The notes under the pieces are model-generated. The model was given only the letters and a program-made list of their open reading frames with translations, searched no databases and was not told the DNA's origin. From Loktanella sp. 5RATIMAR09 (GTDB taxonomy: Bacteria; Pseudomonadota; Alphaproteobacteria; Rhodobacterales; Rhodobacteraceae): DNA of 64,000 nucleotides. A program made the translations under genes and the position numbers. The first letter of the stretch is position 1; the number at the start of each line of letters is the position of its first letter. Positions 1 to 9,044 of the stretch are shown piece by piece. The stretch covers positions 124,001 through 188,000 of the forward strand of contig NZ_LJAL01000004.1 of the NCBI RefSeq assembly GCF_001419985.1, in the 5' to 3' direction.

Positions 1-1226
1 TTGATCTCTCACAAAAGCTCGCGATTCTCAGTGATGCGGCCCGCTATGACGCCTCTTGCGCGTCCAGCGGGACCACGCGCCGTGACAGCCGCGATGGTAA
101 AGGGCTCGGGTCAACCGAAGGGTCCGGCATCTGCCATGCCTATGCCCCTGACGGGCGCTGCATCAGCCTGCTGAAAATCCTGATGACGAATTTTTGCATC
201 TACGATTGCGCCTATTGCGTCAATCGGGTGTCTTCGAATGTCCAACGCGCACGGTTTTCGCCGGATGAGGTGGTGCAGCTGACCATCGAGTTTTATCGCC
301 GCAATTATATCGAGGGGCTTTTCTTGTCCTCGGGCATTATCCAATCCCCCGACAAAACGATGGAAGACATGCTGCGGATTGCCAAGCGCCTGCGTGAGGT
401 CGAGAATTTTCGCGGTTACATCCACCTGAAAACGATCCCCGATGCCGCCCCCGAACTGATCGAAGAGGCGGGGCTTTATGCCGACCGTCTGTCAATTAAC
501 GTCGAACTGCCCACCGACCAAAGCGTGCAAGCCTATGCGCCCGAGAAAAACCCCGCCACGATCCGCAAGGCGATGGGCGACGTCAAGGCGCGCAAGGATG
601 TGGCAGGCGAGCGCAGCTATACCGGCAAGCGCGGCAAGCGCTTTGTACCAGCGGGGCAATCGACCCAGATGATCGTGGGCGCGGATGGGTCCACCGATGC
701 CACGATCCTGGGGCAATCGACGATGCTTTATGGCGATTACAAGCTGAAGCGCGTGTACTATTCCGCCTTTTCGCCGATCCCTGATGCCACTGCCAAACTT
801 CCCTTGATCAAACCGCCGCTTGCGCGTGAACACCGGCTTTATCAGGCCGATTGGCTCTTGCGGTTTTACGGGTTTGGGGTGGATGAAATCACCGCTGCCC
901 GCCCTGATGGCAATCTTGATCTGGATATTGATCCCAAGCTGGCATGGGCCTTGCAGAACCGCGCGCTGTTTCCGGTGAATGTGAACCGCGCCAGCAAGGA
1001 AATGCTGTTGCGTGTGCCGGGTTTTGGCACCCGCACCGTGGGCCGGATACTCTCGACGCGGCGGTACCGCAGCCTGCGCTATGATGATCTGTTGCGCATG
1101 GGGGCGTCATTGAAGAAAGCACAGGCCTTTATCACGGCCCATGATTGGACGCCCGGCGGTCTGACCGACAGTGTCAATTTACGCGCCCGTTTCGCCCCAC
1201 CCCCTGAACAGTTGAGCCTTTTTTGA
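1..1226 (+). CDS. Radical SAM DNA modification/repair-linked protein (5' end cut by window)
   Basis: The frame is already open at base 3, so only the first few residues lie outside the window; about 407 residues are visible. Cys codons at 195, 207 and 216 make the CxxxCxxC motif that binds the [4Fe-4S] cluster of radical SAM enzymes. Near 970-1030 the peptide NVNRASKEMLLRVPGFG is a helix-hairpin-helix of the DNA-binding kind. This is the layout of the family called putative DNA modification/repair radical SAM protein (TIGR03916-type, from memory), whose reaction is unknown. Its TGA overlaps the ATG of the next gene, the usual DUF4130 partner. The family call is firm; the substrate is unknown. 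Confidence 0.88.
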   Translation, partial: DLSQKLAILSDAARYDASCASSGTTRRDSRDGKGLGSTEGSGICHAYAPDGRCISLLKILMTNFCIYDCAYCVNRVSSNVQRARFSPDEVVQLTIEFYRRNYIEGLFLSSGIIQSPDKTMEDMLRIAKRLREVENFRGYIHLKTIPDAAPELIEEAGLYADRLSINVELPTDQSVQAYAPEKNPATIRKAMGDVKARKDVAGERSYTGKRGKRFVPAGQSTQMIVGADGSTDATILGQSTMLYGDYKLKRVYYSAFSPIPDATAKLPLIKPPLAREHRLYQADWLLRFYGFGVDEITAARPDGNLDLDIDPKLAWALQNRALFPVNVNRASKEMLLRVPGFGTRTVGRILSTRRYRSLRYDDLLRMGASLKKAQAFITAHDWTPGGLTDSVNLRARFAPPPEQLSLF

Positions 1227-2053
1227 TGTACACCGTTCCCCTTCCCCGCATCGGCACCGATCTTGCATGGCGCGACGCCGCCAAACGCCTGATTGGCGCA
1301 GGCGTGTCGCCCGAGGATATCCTGTGGGATTTCGACAATGAAATGGGCGAGCTGTTTGCCATCGACACGCCCCTGCCCCCTGTGACACGGCGGATCAAGG
1401 CGCCGCAAAGCTTTGTGGAAATGGCCGATTGGGTGGTCTGGCACAAAGATCCGCAGCGGTTCGCGCGGCTCTATGCACTACTGTGGAGGCTGCGTCATCA
1501 ACCCGGTTTGATGCAGGATCGCGCCGATGCGGATCTTGCCAAGTTGCGCCAGATGGAAAAGGGCGTGCATCGGTGCAAGCACAAGATGAAAGCCTTTGTA
1601 CGTTTCCGTGATCTGCGTCAGGGCGGCGCGCGGCGCAGCTTTGCTGCGTGGTTTGAACCCACCCACCACACCGTGGAACCGACAGCCCCGTTCTTTGCAC
1701 GCCGCTTTGCCGACATGGACTGGATGATCGCAACACCCGATGTGACCGCTCAGTTCATCGACGGTAACCTGACCTTCCACCCCGGCCAACCCAAACCCGA
1801 CCTGCCCGAGGATGCGACTGAGGCGCTGTGGGGGACCTATTTTTGCAATATCTTCAATCCGGCGCGCCTGAAGGTGAGCGCAATGACATCCGAGATGCCC
1901 AAGAAATACTGGAAAAACCTGCCCGAGGCGCGGCATATCCACGATCTGATTGCAGGGGCGGAAGCGAAAGTGCAGGAAATGCGCGACGCCGCACCCACCT
2001 TGCCACCCGAACGGGTCGCCAAAATCAAACGGCAGTTGCGTGGCGAGGATTAG
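1226..2053 (+). CDS. DUF4130 protein, stand-alone (no uracil-DNA glycosylase domain)
   Basis: A 275-residue protein whose ATG overlaps the TGA of the radical SAM gene (TGATG), so the two are translationally coupled. The whole length matches the DUF4130 region that, in many relatives, forms the N-terminal half of UdgX-type uracil-DNA glycosylase fusions; the conserved block NIFNPARLKVSAMTSEMPKK and the following YWKNLPEA lie near residues 208-235. Here the protein stops at the linker where the glycosylase domain would begin, and the next gene (ychF, opposite strand) overlaps its last bases, so no glycosylase remnant can follow. A TTG three bases upstream is an alternative start. Its role in DNA metabolism is inferred from the pairing only. 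Confidence 0.82.
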   Translation: MYTVPLPRIGTDLAWRDAAKRLIGAGVSPEDILWDFDNEMGELFAIDTPLPPVTRRIKAPQSFVEMADWVVWHKDPQRFARLYALLWRLRHQPGLMQDRADADLAKLRQMEKGVHRCKHKMKAFVRFRDLRQGGARRSFAAWFEPTHHTVEPTAPFFARRFADMDWMIATPDVTAQFIDGNLTFHPGQPKPDLPEDATEALWGTYFCNIFNPARLKVSAMTSEMPKKYWKNLPEARHIHDLIAGAEAKVQEMRDAAPTLPPERVAKIKRQLRGED

Positions 2054-3147
2054 GTATTGAACAAGAAGTGCATCACATCGCCATCCTTGACGATATAGGC
2101 CTTGCCCTCGGCGCGCATCTTGCCCGCCTCTTTGGCGGGTTGTTCACCGCCCAAAGTCACAAAATCATCATAGGCAATTGTCTCGGCACGGATGAACCCG
2201 CGTTCGAAATCGCCGTGGATCACGCCGGCGGCCTGCGGGGCGGATGTGCCTTCCTTGATGGTCCATGCGCGGGCCTCTTTCGGACCAACCGTGAAATAGG
2301 TTTGCAGGTGTAGCAGCTCGTATCCCGCACGGATCAACCGGTCGAGACCTGCCTCTTCCAGCCCCATTTCCTCTAGGAACATAGCAGCTTCTTCGGGTTC
2401 AAGCTGGCTGATCTCTTCCTCGATACGGGCCGAAATCACAACATGGGAATTGCCCTGTGCAGCAGCCATTTCAGCCACGCGTGCGGACTGGCTGTTGCCT
2501 TTACCGGCGCTGTCTTCTTCGACGTTGCAGACGTATAGGACGGGTTTTGTCGTCAGCAGTTGCAGCATTTTCCACTGCTTGGCATCATCGGCATCGACCG
2601 CAACGGTGCGGGCGGGTTTGCCATCTTCCAATGCCGCCTGCGCCATCTCAAGCAGGCGCACCTGCTGGACCGCCTCTTTGTCGCCACCCCGCACCTTGCG
2701 CACGAGGTTCTGCAAGCGCTTCTCGATGCTTTCCAGATCAGCGAGCATCAATTCGGTCTCGATCACTTCGGCATCTTCAACAGGGTCGACGCGGCCTTCA
2801 ACGTGGGTAATGTCATCGTCCTCGAAACAGCGCAGCACGTGGGCGATGGCATCGCACTCACGGATATTCGCCAGAAACTGGTTTCCCAGCCCTTCGCCTT
2901 TGCTGGCACCCTTGACCAGACCCGCGATATCCACAAACGTCATACGCGTTGGGATGATCTGCTTGGACGAAGCAATCGCCGCCAGCTTGTCGAGCCGCGC
3001 ATCAGGAACGGCCACATCACCGACATTGGGTTCAATCGTACAAAACGGGAAATTGGCCGCCTGTGCAGCCGCCGTTTTGGTCAGCGCATTAAACAAGGTC
3101 GATTTGCCCACATTCGGCAAACCCACAATACCCATCTTGAAACCCAT
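2050..3147 (-). CDS. ychF: Redox-regulated ATPase/GTPase YchF (OLA1 family)
   Basis: A 365-residue Obg-superfamily P-loop protein that binds ribosomes and hydrolyses ATP better than GTP in characterised members. The G1 loop GLPNVGKS lies at about residues 8-15, followed by [11 protein letters not shown] (switch region) and the [21 protein letters not shown]3 segment. The TGS-like C-terminus contains [14 protein letters not shown] and ends in [11 protein letters not shown], as usual for the family. The start is the ATG at 3147 (MGFKMG), placed seven bases after AGGAG; a GTG directly before it is less well spaced. The 3' end overlaps the convergent DUF4130 gene by four bases. Confidence 0.97.
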   Translation of the reverse strand: MGFKMGIVGLPNVGKSTLFNALTKTAAAQAANFPFCTIEPNVGDVAVPDARLDKLAAIASSKQIIPTRMTFVDIAGLVKGASKGEGLGNQFLANIRECDAIAHVLRCFEDDDITHVEGRVDPVEDAEVIETELMLADLESIEKRLQNLVRKVRGGDKEAVQQVRLLEMAQAALEDGKPARTVAVDADDAKQWKMLQLLTTKPVLYVCNVEEDSAGKGNSQSARVAEMAAAQGNSHVVISARIEEEISQLEPEEAAMFLEEMGLEEAGLDRLIRAGYELLHLQTYFTVGPKEARAWTIKEGTSAPQAAGVIHGDFERGFIRAETIAYDDFVTLGGEQPAKEAGKMRAEGKAYIVKDGDVMHFLFNT

Positions 3148-3285
3148 CACGGCTCTCCTTTGAACGTTAGGGCGCTTCTAGGCGGCGCGCGTCCTCTGCG
3201 CAAGCCACATGGGATCGTCACTCAGCCATTGATTTTCCGCCCCCCATCAAGCAAACCAAGCCAAGTTTGCAGACCGGGGACAGAG

Positions 3286-4077
3286 ATGAGCAGAATCGAC
3301 GCCAAATTCGCGCAGTTGCGCGCAGAGAACAAAAAAGCTTTCGTGGCTTACGTGATGGCGGGTGATCCTGACTATGACACCGGTCTTGAGGTCGTCAAAG
3401 GCCTGCCAGCTGCGGGTGTCGACATCATCGAACTGGGCATGCCCTTTACCGATCCGATGGCCGATGGCCCCACGATCCAACTGGCCGGTCAGCGCGCGCT
3501 TGAGGGCGGGCAGACGCTTGAGAAAACGCTGCAGTACGCGCGCGAGTTGCGCAAGAAAGACGACACAACCCCGATTGTGATGATGGGCTATTACAACCCG
3601 ATCTATTCGCGCGGTGTCGACACATTCCTTGCCGATGCCAAGGCCGCCGGCATTGACGGGCTGATCATCGTTGATCTGCCCCCCGAAGAAGATGACGAAT
3701 TGTGCATCCCCGCGCAAGAGATGGGGATCAACTTTATCCGGCTGGCCACGCCCACAACCGATGATAAACGCCTGCCCAAGGTGCTCGAAAATACCTCGGG
3801 CTTTGTTTACTACGTATCCGTCACGGGCATCACCGGTGCTGCCGCAGCGCAGGCCGATGAAGTCGGCCCCGAGGTCGCACGCATCAAAGCGCAAACCGAT
3901 CTGCCTGTGATCGTGGGTTTCGGCATCAAGACCCCTGACGCCGCCGAGAGTATCGCCAGCATCGCGGATGGTGCTGTTGTCGGCTCTGCGATTGTTGAAA
4001 AGATCGCGGCAGGTGAAAGTGTGGCCGACGTGCTGGCCTTTGTGAAATCGCTGGCGGATGGCGCCCACCGCGGTTAA
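3286..4077 (+). CDS. trpA: Tryptophan synthase alpha chain
   Basis: A 263-residue TIM-barrel enzyme that cleaves indole-3-glycerol phosphate to indole and glyceraldehyde-3-phosphate, passing indole to TrpB. The catalytic pair is visible as Glu49 in DIIELGMPF and Asp60 in [15 protein letters not shown] and the phosphate-binding VGFGIKTPD and GAVVGSAIV segments follow. The start ATG at 3286 has GGGGACAG upstream. It stands alone, separated from trpF and trpB (about 8-10 kb away, opposite strand), as in many Rhodobacterales. No trp operator or attenuator was recognised before it. Confidence 0.97.
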   Translation: MSRIDAKFAQLRAENKKAFVAYVMAGDPDYDTGLEVVKGLPAAGVDIIELGMPFTDPMADGPTIQLAGQRALEGGQTLEKTLQYARELRKKDDTTPIVMMGYYNPIYSRGVDTFLADAKAAGIDGLIIVDLPPEEDDELCIPAQEMGINFIRLATPTTDDKRLPKVLENTSGFVYYVSVTGITGAAAAQADEVGPEVARIKAQTDLPVIVGFGIKTPDAAESIASIADGAVVGSAIVEKIAAGESVADVLAFVKSLADGAHRG

Positions 4078-4118
4078 GCGCTTTGATCCACATCAACGTA
4101 GCCTCTTGCGTGAACGCC

Positions 4119-4149
4119 TTAAATCGGTAACAAATAATTACCAATTTAA
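4119..4149. promoter_or_regulatory. 31-bp near-perfect dyad upstream of lldD, candidate operator
   Basis: Left arm TTAAATCGGTAA (4119-4130), spacer CAAATAA, right arm TTACCAATTTAA (4138-4149): eleven of twelve positions pair. It begins 41 bases after the trpA stop and ends 10 bases before the lldD start, so its right arm abuts the ribosome binding site. The flanks are AT-rich in a GC-rich genome. A repressor-binding site for lactate control is the likely reading (GntR, LysR or other family not decidable); an mRNA hairpin masking the ribosome site is the alternative. Confidence 0.55.
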
Positions 4150-4159
4150 GGAATTCGGC

Positions 4160-5323
4160 ATGCCCGTCATCACAACCATCGCTGATCTGAAGCGGCTGCA
4201 TAAACGCCGTACGCCCAAGATGTTCTATGACTATGCCGAAAGCGGCAGTTGGACCGAACAGACGTTCCGCGAAAACACATCCGATTTCGACCAGATCAGG
4301 TTCAAGCAACGTGTCGCGGTGGATATGACCAACCGCAACACTGCCAGCCAGATGATCGGCCAGGATGTGGCGATGCCGGTGGCGCTTGCCCCTGTTGGCC
4401 TCACGGGCATGCAATGTGCAGACGGCGAGATCAAAGCCGCCCGCGCGGCCGGAAAATTCGGCGTGCCGTTCACGCTGTCCACCATGTCGATCTGTTCGAT
4501 TGAGGATGTGGCCGAAAACACCACCAATCCCTTCTGGTTTCAGGTCTATACGCTCAAAGACGATGACTTCATGAAGCGCCTCTTTGACCGCGCCCGTGCC
4601 GCCAAATGTTCGGCCATTGTCATCACGCTGGACCTGCAGATTATGGGTCAACGTCACAAGGACCTGAAAAACGGGCTGTCTGCGCCACCAAAATTCACCG
4701 CAGCCAGCATCGCAGACCTTGCGACGAAATGGGGTTGGGGCATCGAGATGCTGCAAACCAAACGACGCTTCTTTGGCAACATCGTGGGCCACGCCAAAGG
4801 GGTCACGGACCCCTCGTCGCTGGCATCGTGGATTGCAGAGGCTTTTGATCACGCCTTGGACTGGGAGCGCGTCGCGCAGCTGATGAAGATGTGGGACGGT
4901 CCTGTGATCCTGAAGGGGATTATGGATGCCGATGATGCACGAAAAGCAGCAGAATTAGGCGCGGATGCAATCATTGTTTCCAATCACGGCGGCCGTCAGT
5001 TGGATGGCGCGCTTTCTTCGATCCGCGCCCTGCCCGCCATTATGGACGCTGTAGGCGATAAGGTTGAGGTTCACCTCGACAGCGGTATCCGTTCGGGGCA
5101 GGACGTGCTCAAAGCGCTCGCGATGGGGGCCAAGGGCACCTATATCGGACGGGCTTTTGTGAACGGTCTAGGGGCGATGGGCGAAAAAGGTGTGACCAGC
5201 GCGCTGGAGGTGATCCACAAAGAGCTTGATCTGACGATGGCGCTTTGCGGGCGGCGCGATGTGAATAAACTCGACAAGGATATCCTGCTGATACCGCAGG
5301 ATTTCGAAGGGCGTTGGCAATAG
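4160..5323 (+). CDS. lldD: FMN-dependent L-lactate dehydrogenase / alpha-hydroxy-acid oxidase
   Basis: A 387-residue FMN-dependent alpha-hydroxy-acid dehydrogenase that oxidises L-lactate (or a related 2-hydroxy acid) to the keto acid, normally at the inner membrane with electrons going to quinone. The N-terminus DLKRLHKRRTPKMFYDYAESGSW and the substrate segment MPVALAPVGLTGM are typical. The signature SNHGGRQLDGA carries the catalytic His and the substrate-binding Arg, and HLDSGIRSGQDVLKALAMGA binds flavin phosphate. The start ATG at 4160 follows TAAGGAATTCGGC; the open frame extends further upstream without homology. The length (E. coli LldD 396) suits lactate dehydrogenase, but glycolate- or mandelate-type specificity cannot be excluded. 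A 31-bp dyad sits just upstream. Confidence 0.88.
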   Translation: MPVITTIADLKRLHKRRTPKMFYDYAESGSWTEQTFRENTSDFDQIRFKQRVAVDMTNRNTASQMIGQDVAMPVALAPVGLTGMQCADGEIKAARAAGKFGVPFTLSTMSICSIEDVAENTTNPFWFQVYTLKDDDFMKRLFDRARAAKCSAIVITLDLQIMGQRHKDLKNGLSAPPKFTAASIADLATKWGWGIEMLQTKRRFFGNIVGHAKGVTDPSSLASWIAEAFDHALDWERVAQLMKMWDGPVILKGIMDADDARKAAELGADAIIVSNHGGRQLDGALSSIRALPAIMDAVGDKVEVHLDSGIRSGQDVLKALAMGAKGTYIGRAFVNGLGAMGEKGVTSALEVIHKELDLTMALCGRRDVNKLDKDILLIPQDFEGRWQ

Positions 5324-5533
5324 GCAGGTGACATTAACAGGAAATCACGCCTGGTAAGACCTTGTGTCCACCCGCGTGAAATATGTCACAACACGTTGGA
5401 AATGTTATCTATTTTCAGCATGAAACCCCCAGTTTGCTGACGCTGCAACACTTGTTGGAGACGTTCGCACCACACAGGCGGGATGTCAGATGCCGCCTGA
5501 ACCTGGAAACATGTGTCAGTGAGGAATAGAGTA

Positions 5534-5824
5534 GTGCTTACAAGAACAACAGCGATAGCCGCAGTCATTGCAATCTCGGCGTCATCTGCCTTCGCAGGTG
5601 GTCTTGCCGACCAGATTGTCGAAGCACCCGTCGTGGAAGAGGCAGTCGTCGCTGAATCGCGGATCAACACCACCTATGTCGTTGTTGGTATTCTTGCCGC
5701 GCTCCTGATTGCTGCAGCCGTGGGTCAGGAAGATGACGAAGAAGATCAAGGGCGGCGTCCAGCCAACGGTGACGGCCAACTTCAAATCACGCCTGATGAC
5801 GGGAATTTCCAACCGGACACCTAG
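5534..5824 (+). CDS. Small secreted or single-TM protein, first of a tandem pair
   Basis: A 96-residue protein. The chosen start is GTG at 5534, eight bases after GAGGA; an in-frame ATG at 5513 lacks such a site. Residues 1-20 form a signal peptide ending SSAFA before GGLADQIVEAP. A hydrophobic helix (TTYVVVGILAALLIAAAVG) follows at about 48-66, then an acidic tail rich in Asp and Glu. The same plan recurs in the next gene (GGLSPEIIEAAP, TYIVLGVVALLLIAAT, acidic tail), so the two are paralogues. Such mini-proteins are common in roseobacters and have no known function. Location is the inner membrane or periplasm by prediction. Confidence 0.7.
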   Translation: MLTRTTAIAAVIAISASSAFAGGLADQIVEAPVVEEAVVAESRINTTYVVVGILAALLIAAAVGQEDDEEDQGRRPANGDGQLQITPDDGNFQPDT

Positions 5825-5916
5825 GATTCGTTCACGGGCGGTGTTAGCGTCCGGTCAGCGCAGCAGGGTTTGACATGCTGCTGCCTTAGGAAGTGTTAAC
5901 GAGTTAGGAACACCTG

Positions 5917-6162
5917 ATGCTTAAGAAGATAACAGCTCTTGCAGCTGCAACTGCCCTTTGTGCGTCCACTGCATTTGCAGGCGGCCTCTCACCCGAAATT
6001 ATCGAAGCGGCACCTGCCGAACCCGCGCCAGCCGCGGCTTCTATCAGCCCGACCTATATTGTGTTGGGCGTGGTTGCCTTGCTTTTGATCGCCGCGACGA
6101 TTGACGATGACGACAATGAGGAAGAAACCAGACCGGTAAAACAACCGCAGCAGCCCGGTTAA
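5917..6162 (+). CDS. Small secreted or single-TM protein, second of a tandem pair
   Basis: An 81-residue paralogue of the preceding gene: signal peptide (MLKKITALAAATALCASTAF, cleavage after AFA), GGLSPEIIEAAP, an Ala/Pro-rich linker, one predicted membrane helix (YIVLGVVALLLIAATI) and a short acidic C-terminus (DDDDNEEE). AGGA lies eight bases before the ATG. Both copies keep the same order of elements while the linker and tail differ, which suggests an old duplication. The pair is 92 bases apart and ends at a strong hairpin terminator. No function can be assigned. Confidence 0.72.
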   Translation: MLKKITALAAATALCASTAFAGGLSPEIIEAAPAEPAPAAASISPTYIVLGVVALLLIAATIDDDDNEEETRPVKQPQQPG

Positions 6163-6222
6163 TGCCAGCACACTGTGCAGGATGACCATGCTGTACTGCG
6201 CCACAAGCGCGTATAGATAGCC

Positions 6223-6262
6223 AAAACAGGCCAGCACTCCTAAGAGGATGCTGGCCTGTTTT
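6223..6262. terminator. Strong bidirectional intrinsic terminator
   Basis: Perfect 14-bp arms (AAAACAGGCCAGCA at 6223-6236 and its complement at 6249-6262); the 12-base loop can itself pair TCCT with AGGA. The arms begin with A4 and end with T4, so each strand has a U run after the stem. It lies between the tandem small genes (plus) and the MFS gene (minus, stop at 6302) and probably serves both. Confidence 0.85.
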
Positions 6263-6301
6263 ACGTTTGAATAGCTGTCAGAGGCTTCGAAACGATGACG
6301 A

Positions 6302-7441
6302 TCATCTGACCGGAAGCCTTTTGGCAACGAGGGCCACGGGAACCACAGTCAGCAGCAAGACTGCAACCGCGACAAAGGCCACCCGCAGCCCGAAGGCATC
6401 AGAGAGCAATCCCATAAGCACCGGGGCAAAGAAGAATCCCGAAAACCCGATCACCGCCGTACGGCTGATCGCTTCGGTCCGCAGATGCGGCGCGACCAGT
6501 TTGCCCACCAAAGCCAGCCCCATCGGCCCAATTACAGACACACCAAGGCCAAGGATGCCAAAGCCGATATAGGCAACAAGCGGTGAAGGGGCCAAAGCCG
6601 CGATGACAGCGCCAATTGCCGAGATGACCGCCGCCCCGATCACAACCGGAATTTCGCGCAACCGCTCTGCCACGGCTTGTCCGGAAAACCGCCCGATCGC
6701 CATAGTAATCCCCAGCATCGCAGGACCCAGCGCGCCTTCGGCCGCACCACCGCCCAAAGTGCGCTCAACATGTAGTGCCGACCACGCCTCAACCGTGGCC
6801 TCGGACATGAAGGCCACCAGCACAATCGCCCCGCAAAGCAGAATTGGCCAGAGCGGATAAGCCCCCGCATAGCCCTCTTCCGCGTCCACATAGGTCACAT
6901 CCATACGCATCATCGGCAGCAAAAGGATGGCGATGACGCCGAAGCCCGCAAAAACCGGCCCCGGCGGTAGCCCTGCTTCACGGGCCGCGCCCACGATCAA
7001 TGCGCCCGCCGCATAAGCCACAGAGAACATCGCATGGTTCGCGTTCATCAAAGGCCGGTGATGGCGCGCTTCGAGTTCGCTCACCCGCGCGTTCATGACC
7101 ACATCAAGCAGCCCAGAGGCCAAGCCGACCAGCGCCATCGAAAGCGCAAACACCAAAGGCACAGTAACCTGACCGGGGAAAAGCCAAGCGAAGGCCAACA
7201 GGGCCGCCCCTACCTGCATGGCGCGCGATCCCAATATCCGGTCCGCACGCGGGGCCAGCCACATGGACGACACCAGCCCCGTCGCCGAGCCCAAAAGCAA
7301 AGCACCGAAAAGCGCATCCGACGCCCCCAATTGCGCTTTGATCACAGGGACATAGGCGGCAAAACAACCCCAGAACATGCCGATAACGACAAAGGCGGTG
7401 GCAGGGCGACGGGACAGGGACAGGGCGTTCAAAATCGACAT
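6302..7441 (-). CDS. MFS transporter (YbjJ-like)
   Basis: A 379-residue major facilitator with about twelve hydrophobic helices. Motif A-like residues appear as [12 protein letters not shown] between helices 2 and 3, and a long [17 protein letters not shown] helix carries the ARV-type end typical of YbjJ-like transporters. The start ATG at 7441 ([17 protein letters not shown]) was chosen over an upstream in-frame ATG at 7477, which would add an untypical leader. No substrate can be deduced; sugar or drug export is usual for the group. It is transcribed alone, divergent from rplY, and shares the terminator at 6223-6262. Confidence 0.82.
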   Translation of the reverse strand: MSILNALSLSRRPATAFVVIGMFWGCFAAYVPVIKAQLGASDALFGALLLGSATGLVSSMWLAPRADRILGSRAMQVGAALLAFAWLFPGQVTVPLVFALSMALVGLASGLLDVVMNARVSELEARHHRPLMNANHAMFSVAYAAGALIVGAAREAGLPPGPVFAGFGVIAILLLPMMRMDVTYVDAEEGYAGAYPLWPILLCGAIVLVAFMSEATVEAWSALHVERTLGGGAAEGALGPAMLGITMAIGRFSGQAVAERLREIPVVIGAAVISAIGAVIAALAPSPLVAYIGFGILGLGVSVIGPMGLALVGKLVAPHLRTEAISRTAVIGFSGFFFAPVLMGLLSDAFGLRVAFVAVAVLLLTVVPVALVAKRLPVR

Positions 7442-7509
7442 GGCGCCATGCCTGCATCGCAAAAGAAACCAAAGCAAGTTTCAAAGTAGCCGCCCGCGCA
7501 AAAAGTACC

Positions 7510-7538
7510 TTTCCAAACGGGCGAATCCCCCCTATACG
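7510..7538 (+). promoter_or_regulatory. Predicted sigma70 promoter of rplY
   Basis: TTTCCA at 7510-7515, 17-bp spacer, TATACG at 7533-7538. The same -10 hexamer is predicted for rpsA in this window. The start point would be near 7545, leaving a leader of about 55 bases before the rplY ATG. Read by eye only. Confidence 0.45.
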
Positions 7539-7599
7539 GCGGGCTTCATCGGGTTCGGACACCCTTGGAGGCGGGCCCCTATATTATTGGAGAATTACT

Positions 7600-8250
7600 A
7601 TGGCTGCTAAGGTCCAGGATCTTAACGCCAAGGTACGCGCGGGGACAGGCAAGGGGGCCGCCCGCCAAGCTCGCCGTGATGGCGACGTACCTGGCATTGT
7701 TTATGGTGGTGGCGCAGAGCCCCAGTCCATCAGCATCCCTTTCAACTACCTTCTGACAAAACTGCGCAAGGGTGGCTTTATGTCCACGCTGCACAACCTC
7801 AAGATTGAGGGTCAGGATGACGTGCGTGTCATTTGCCGTGGCGTTCAGCGCGACGTCGTAAAGGACCTGCCAACACACATCGACCTGATGCGCCTCAAGC
7901 GCACAAGCCGTGTGAAGATCTTTATCCCTGTTGAGTTCATCAATGCGGATACATGCCCCGGCGTGAAAAAAGGTGGCGTTCTGACGGTTGTGCGTAACGA
8001 AGTCGAACTTGACGTTCTGGCCGGTGACATTCCAGAGCACATCACAGTTGATCTGGCCGACGTGCAAATTGGCGACACCATTTCGATCAGCAGCGTGACA
8101 CTGCCCGAAGGCGCGACACCTGCAATCACGGACCGTGACTTTGTCATCGCCAACGTACAAGCACCACGTGCACTGCTCGCAGACGACGGCGACGAAGAAG
8201 AAGTTGCAGCGGACGAAGTACCGACAACATCTGACGAAGAAGAAGAATAA
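7600..8250 (+). CDS. rplY: 50S ribosomal protein L25 / general stress protein Ctc
   Basis: A 216-residue L25 of the long Ctc type: an N-terminal 5S rRNA-binding beta barrel (residues 1-95; [20 protein letters not shown] and IVYGGG are typical) joined to the C-terminal TL5-like domain, then an acidic tail rich in Asp and Glu. It binds 5S rRNA in the large subunit. GGAG lies eight bases before the ATG. It is followed by a good terminator and then pth, a gene order conserved across many bacteria. Confidence 0.96.
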   Translation: MAAKVQDLNAKVRAGTGKGAARQARRDGDVPGIVYGGGAEPQSISIPFNYLLTKLRKGGFMSTLHNLKIEGQDDVRVICRGVQRDVVKDLPTHIDLMRLKRTSRVKIFIPVEFINADTCPGVKKGGVLTVVRNEVELDVLAGDIPEHITVDLADVQIGDTISISSVTLPEGATPAITDRDFVIANVQAPRALLADDGDEEEVAADEVPTTSDEEEE

Positions 8251-8279
8251 GCCGCAGCGATCAATCGCAAGCGCGGTAA

Positions 8280-8306
8280 GGGCATCCCAAACGGGGTGCC
8301 CTTTTT
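8280..8306 (+). terminator. Intrinsic terminator after rplY
   Basis: GGGCATCCC, loop AAAC, GGGGTGCCC, then T5. One G-U pair in a nine-pair stem. It separates rplY from pth, so pth may depend on read-through or its own promoter in the 63 bases that follow. Confidence 0.8.
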
Positions 8307-8369
8307 CGTTTCATCATCCAAGGTCAGGACACTCTGGCGCTGCACTGCGGCATACTGTAGGTTAGGCCT

Positions 8370-9044
8370 ATGAAATTGCTTGTTGGCCTTGGAAATCCCG
8401 GCGCGAAATACGCGCAGAACCGTCATAATATCGGCTTTATGGCGATGGACCGTATTGCCGCCGATCACGGTTTCAGCAGCTGGCGGTCAAAATTTCAGGG
8501 CCAAACCTGCGAAGGGCGTCTTGGATCCGAAAAGGTAACGCTGCTCAAGCCCGAGACATTCATGAACCTTTCGGGCCAATCTGTCGGCGAAGCGATGCGC
8601 TACCTGAAACTCGCGCCTGACGACATTATTGTCTTTCACGACGAACTTGATCTGGCCCCCGGCAAAGTGCGGCTGAAGACCGGTGGTGGCCATGCCGGAC
8701 ACAACGGTCTGCGGTCGATCCATGGCCATATCGGTCCGGACTATGACCGCGTGCGCATGGGCGTTGGGCATCCGGGACACAAAGACGCTGTCGCAGGCTA
8801 TGTGCTGCGCGATTTCCCCAAGGCCGACGCGGACTGGCTTGATGACGAATTGCGCGGGATCAGTGACGGGATCACGGATTTGATCGCGGGCGATGGTGGC
8901 AAATTCCTCAATGCCATCGCCCTGCGCGTGGCCCCGCCGCGATCGTCGAAATCGTCACCCAAAGCGACCAAACCCACCCCGGAACCAGAGCCTGAACCCG
9001 ACAGCCGCTCGGCCATGCAAAAGCTTGTGGATCGCTTTCGGTGA
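8370..9044 (+). CDS. pth: Peptidyl-tRNA hydrolase
   Basis: A 224-residue enzyme that frees tRNA from peptidyl-tRNA dropped by ribosomes. Asn9 and the catalytic His19 lie in GLGNPGAKYAQNRHNIGF; the acid and substrate residues lie in VFHDELDLAPGKV and GGGHAGHNGLRSI. The core is normal for the family; a Pro/Ser/Lys-rich extension of about 35 residues at the C-terminus is typical of alphaproteobacterial forms. Its TGA overlaps the GTG of the next gene (GTGA), so translation is probably coupled. Confidence 0.96.
   Translation: MKLLVGLGNPGAKYAQNRHNIGFMAMDRIAADHGFSSWRSKFQGQTCEGRLGSEKVTLLKPETFMNLSGQSVGEAMRYLKLAPDDIIVFHDELDLAPGKVRLKTGGGHAGHNGLRSIHGHIGPDYDRVRMGVGHPGHKDAVAGYVLRDFPKADADWLDDELRGISDGITDLIAGDGGKFLNAIALRVAPPRSSKSSPKATKPTPEPEPEPDSRSAMQKLVDRFR

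Noticed and set aside
5989-6327. Minus-strand hydrophobic frame crossing the terminator at 6223
   Set aside because: It is antisense to the second mini-protein's signal and helix region, and its hydrophobic stretch runs through a perfect hairpin; no similarity seen.
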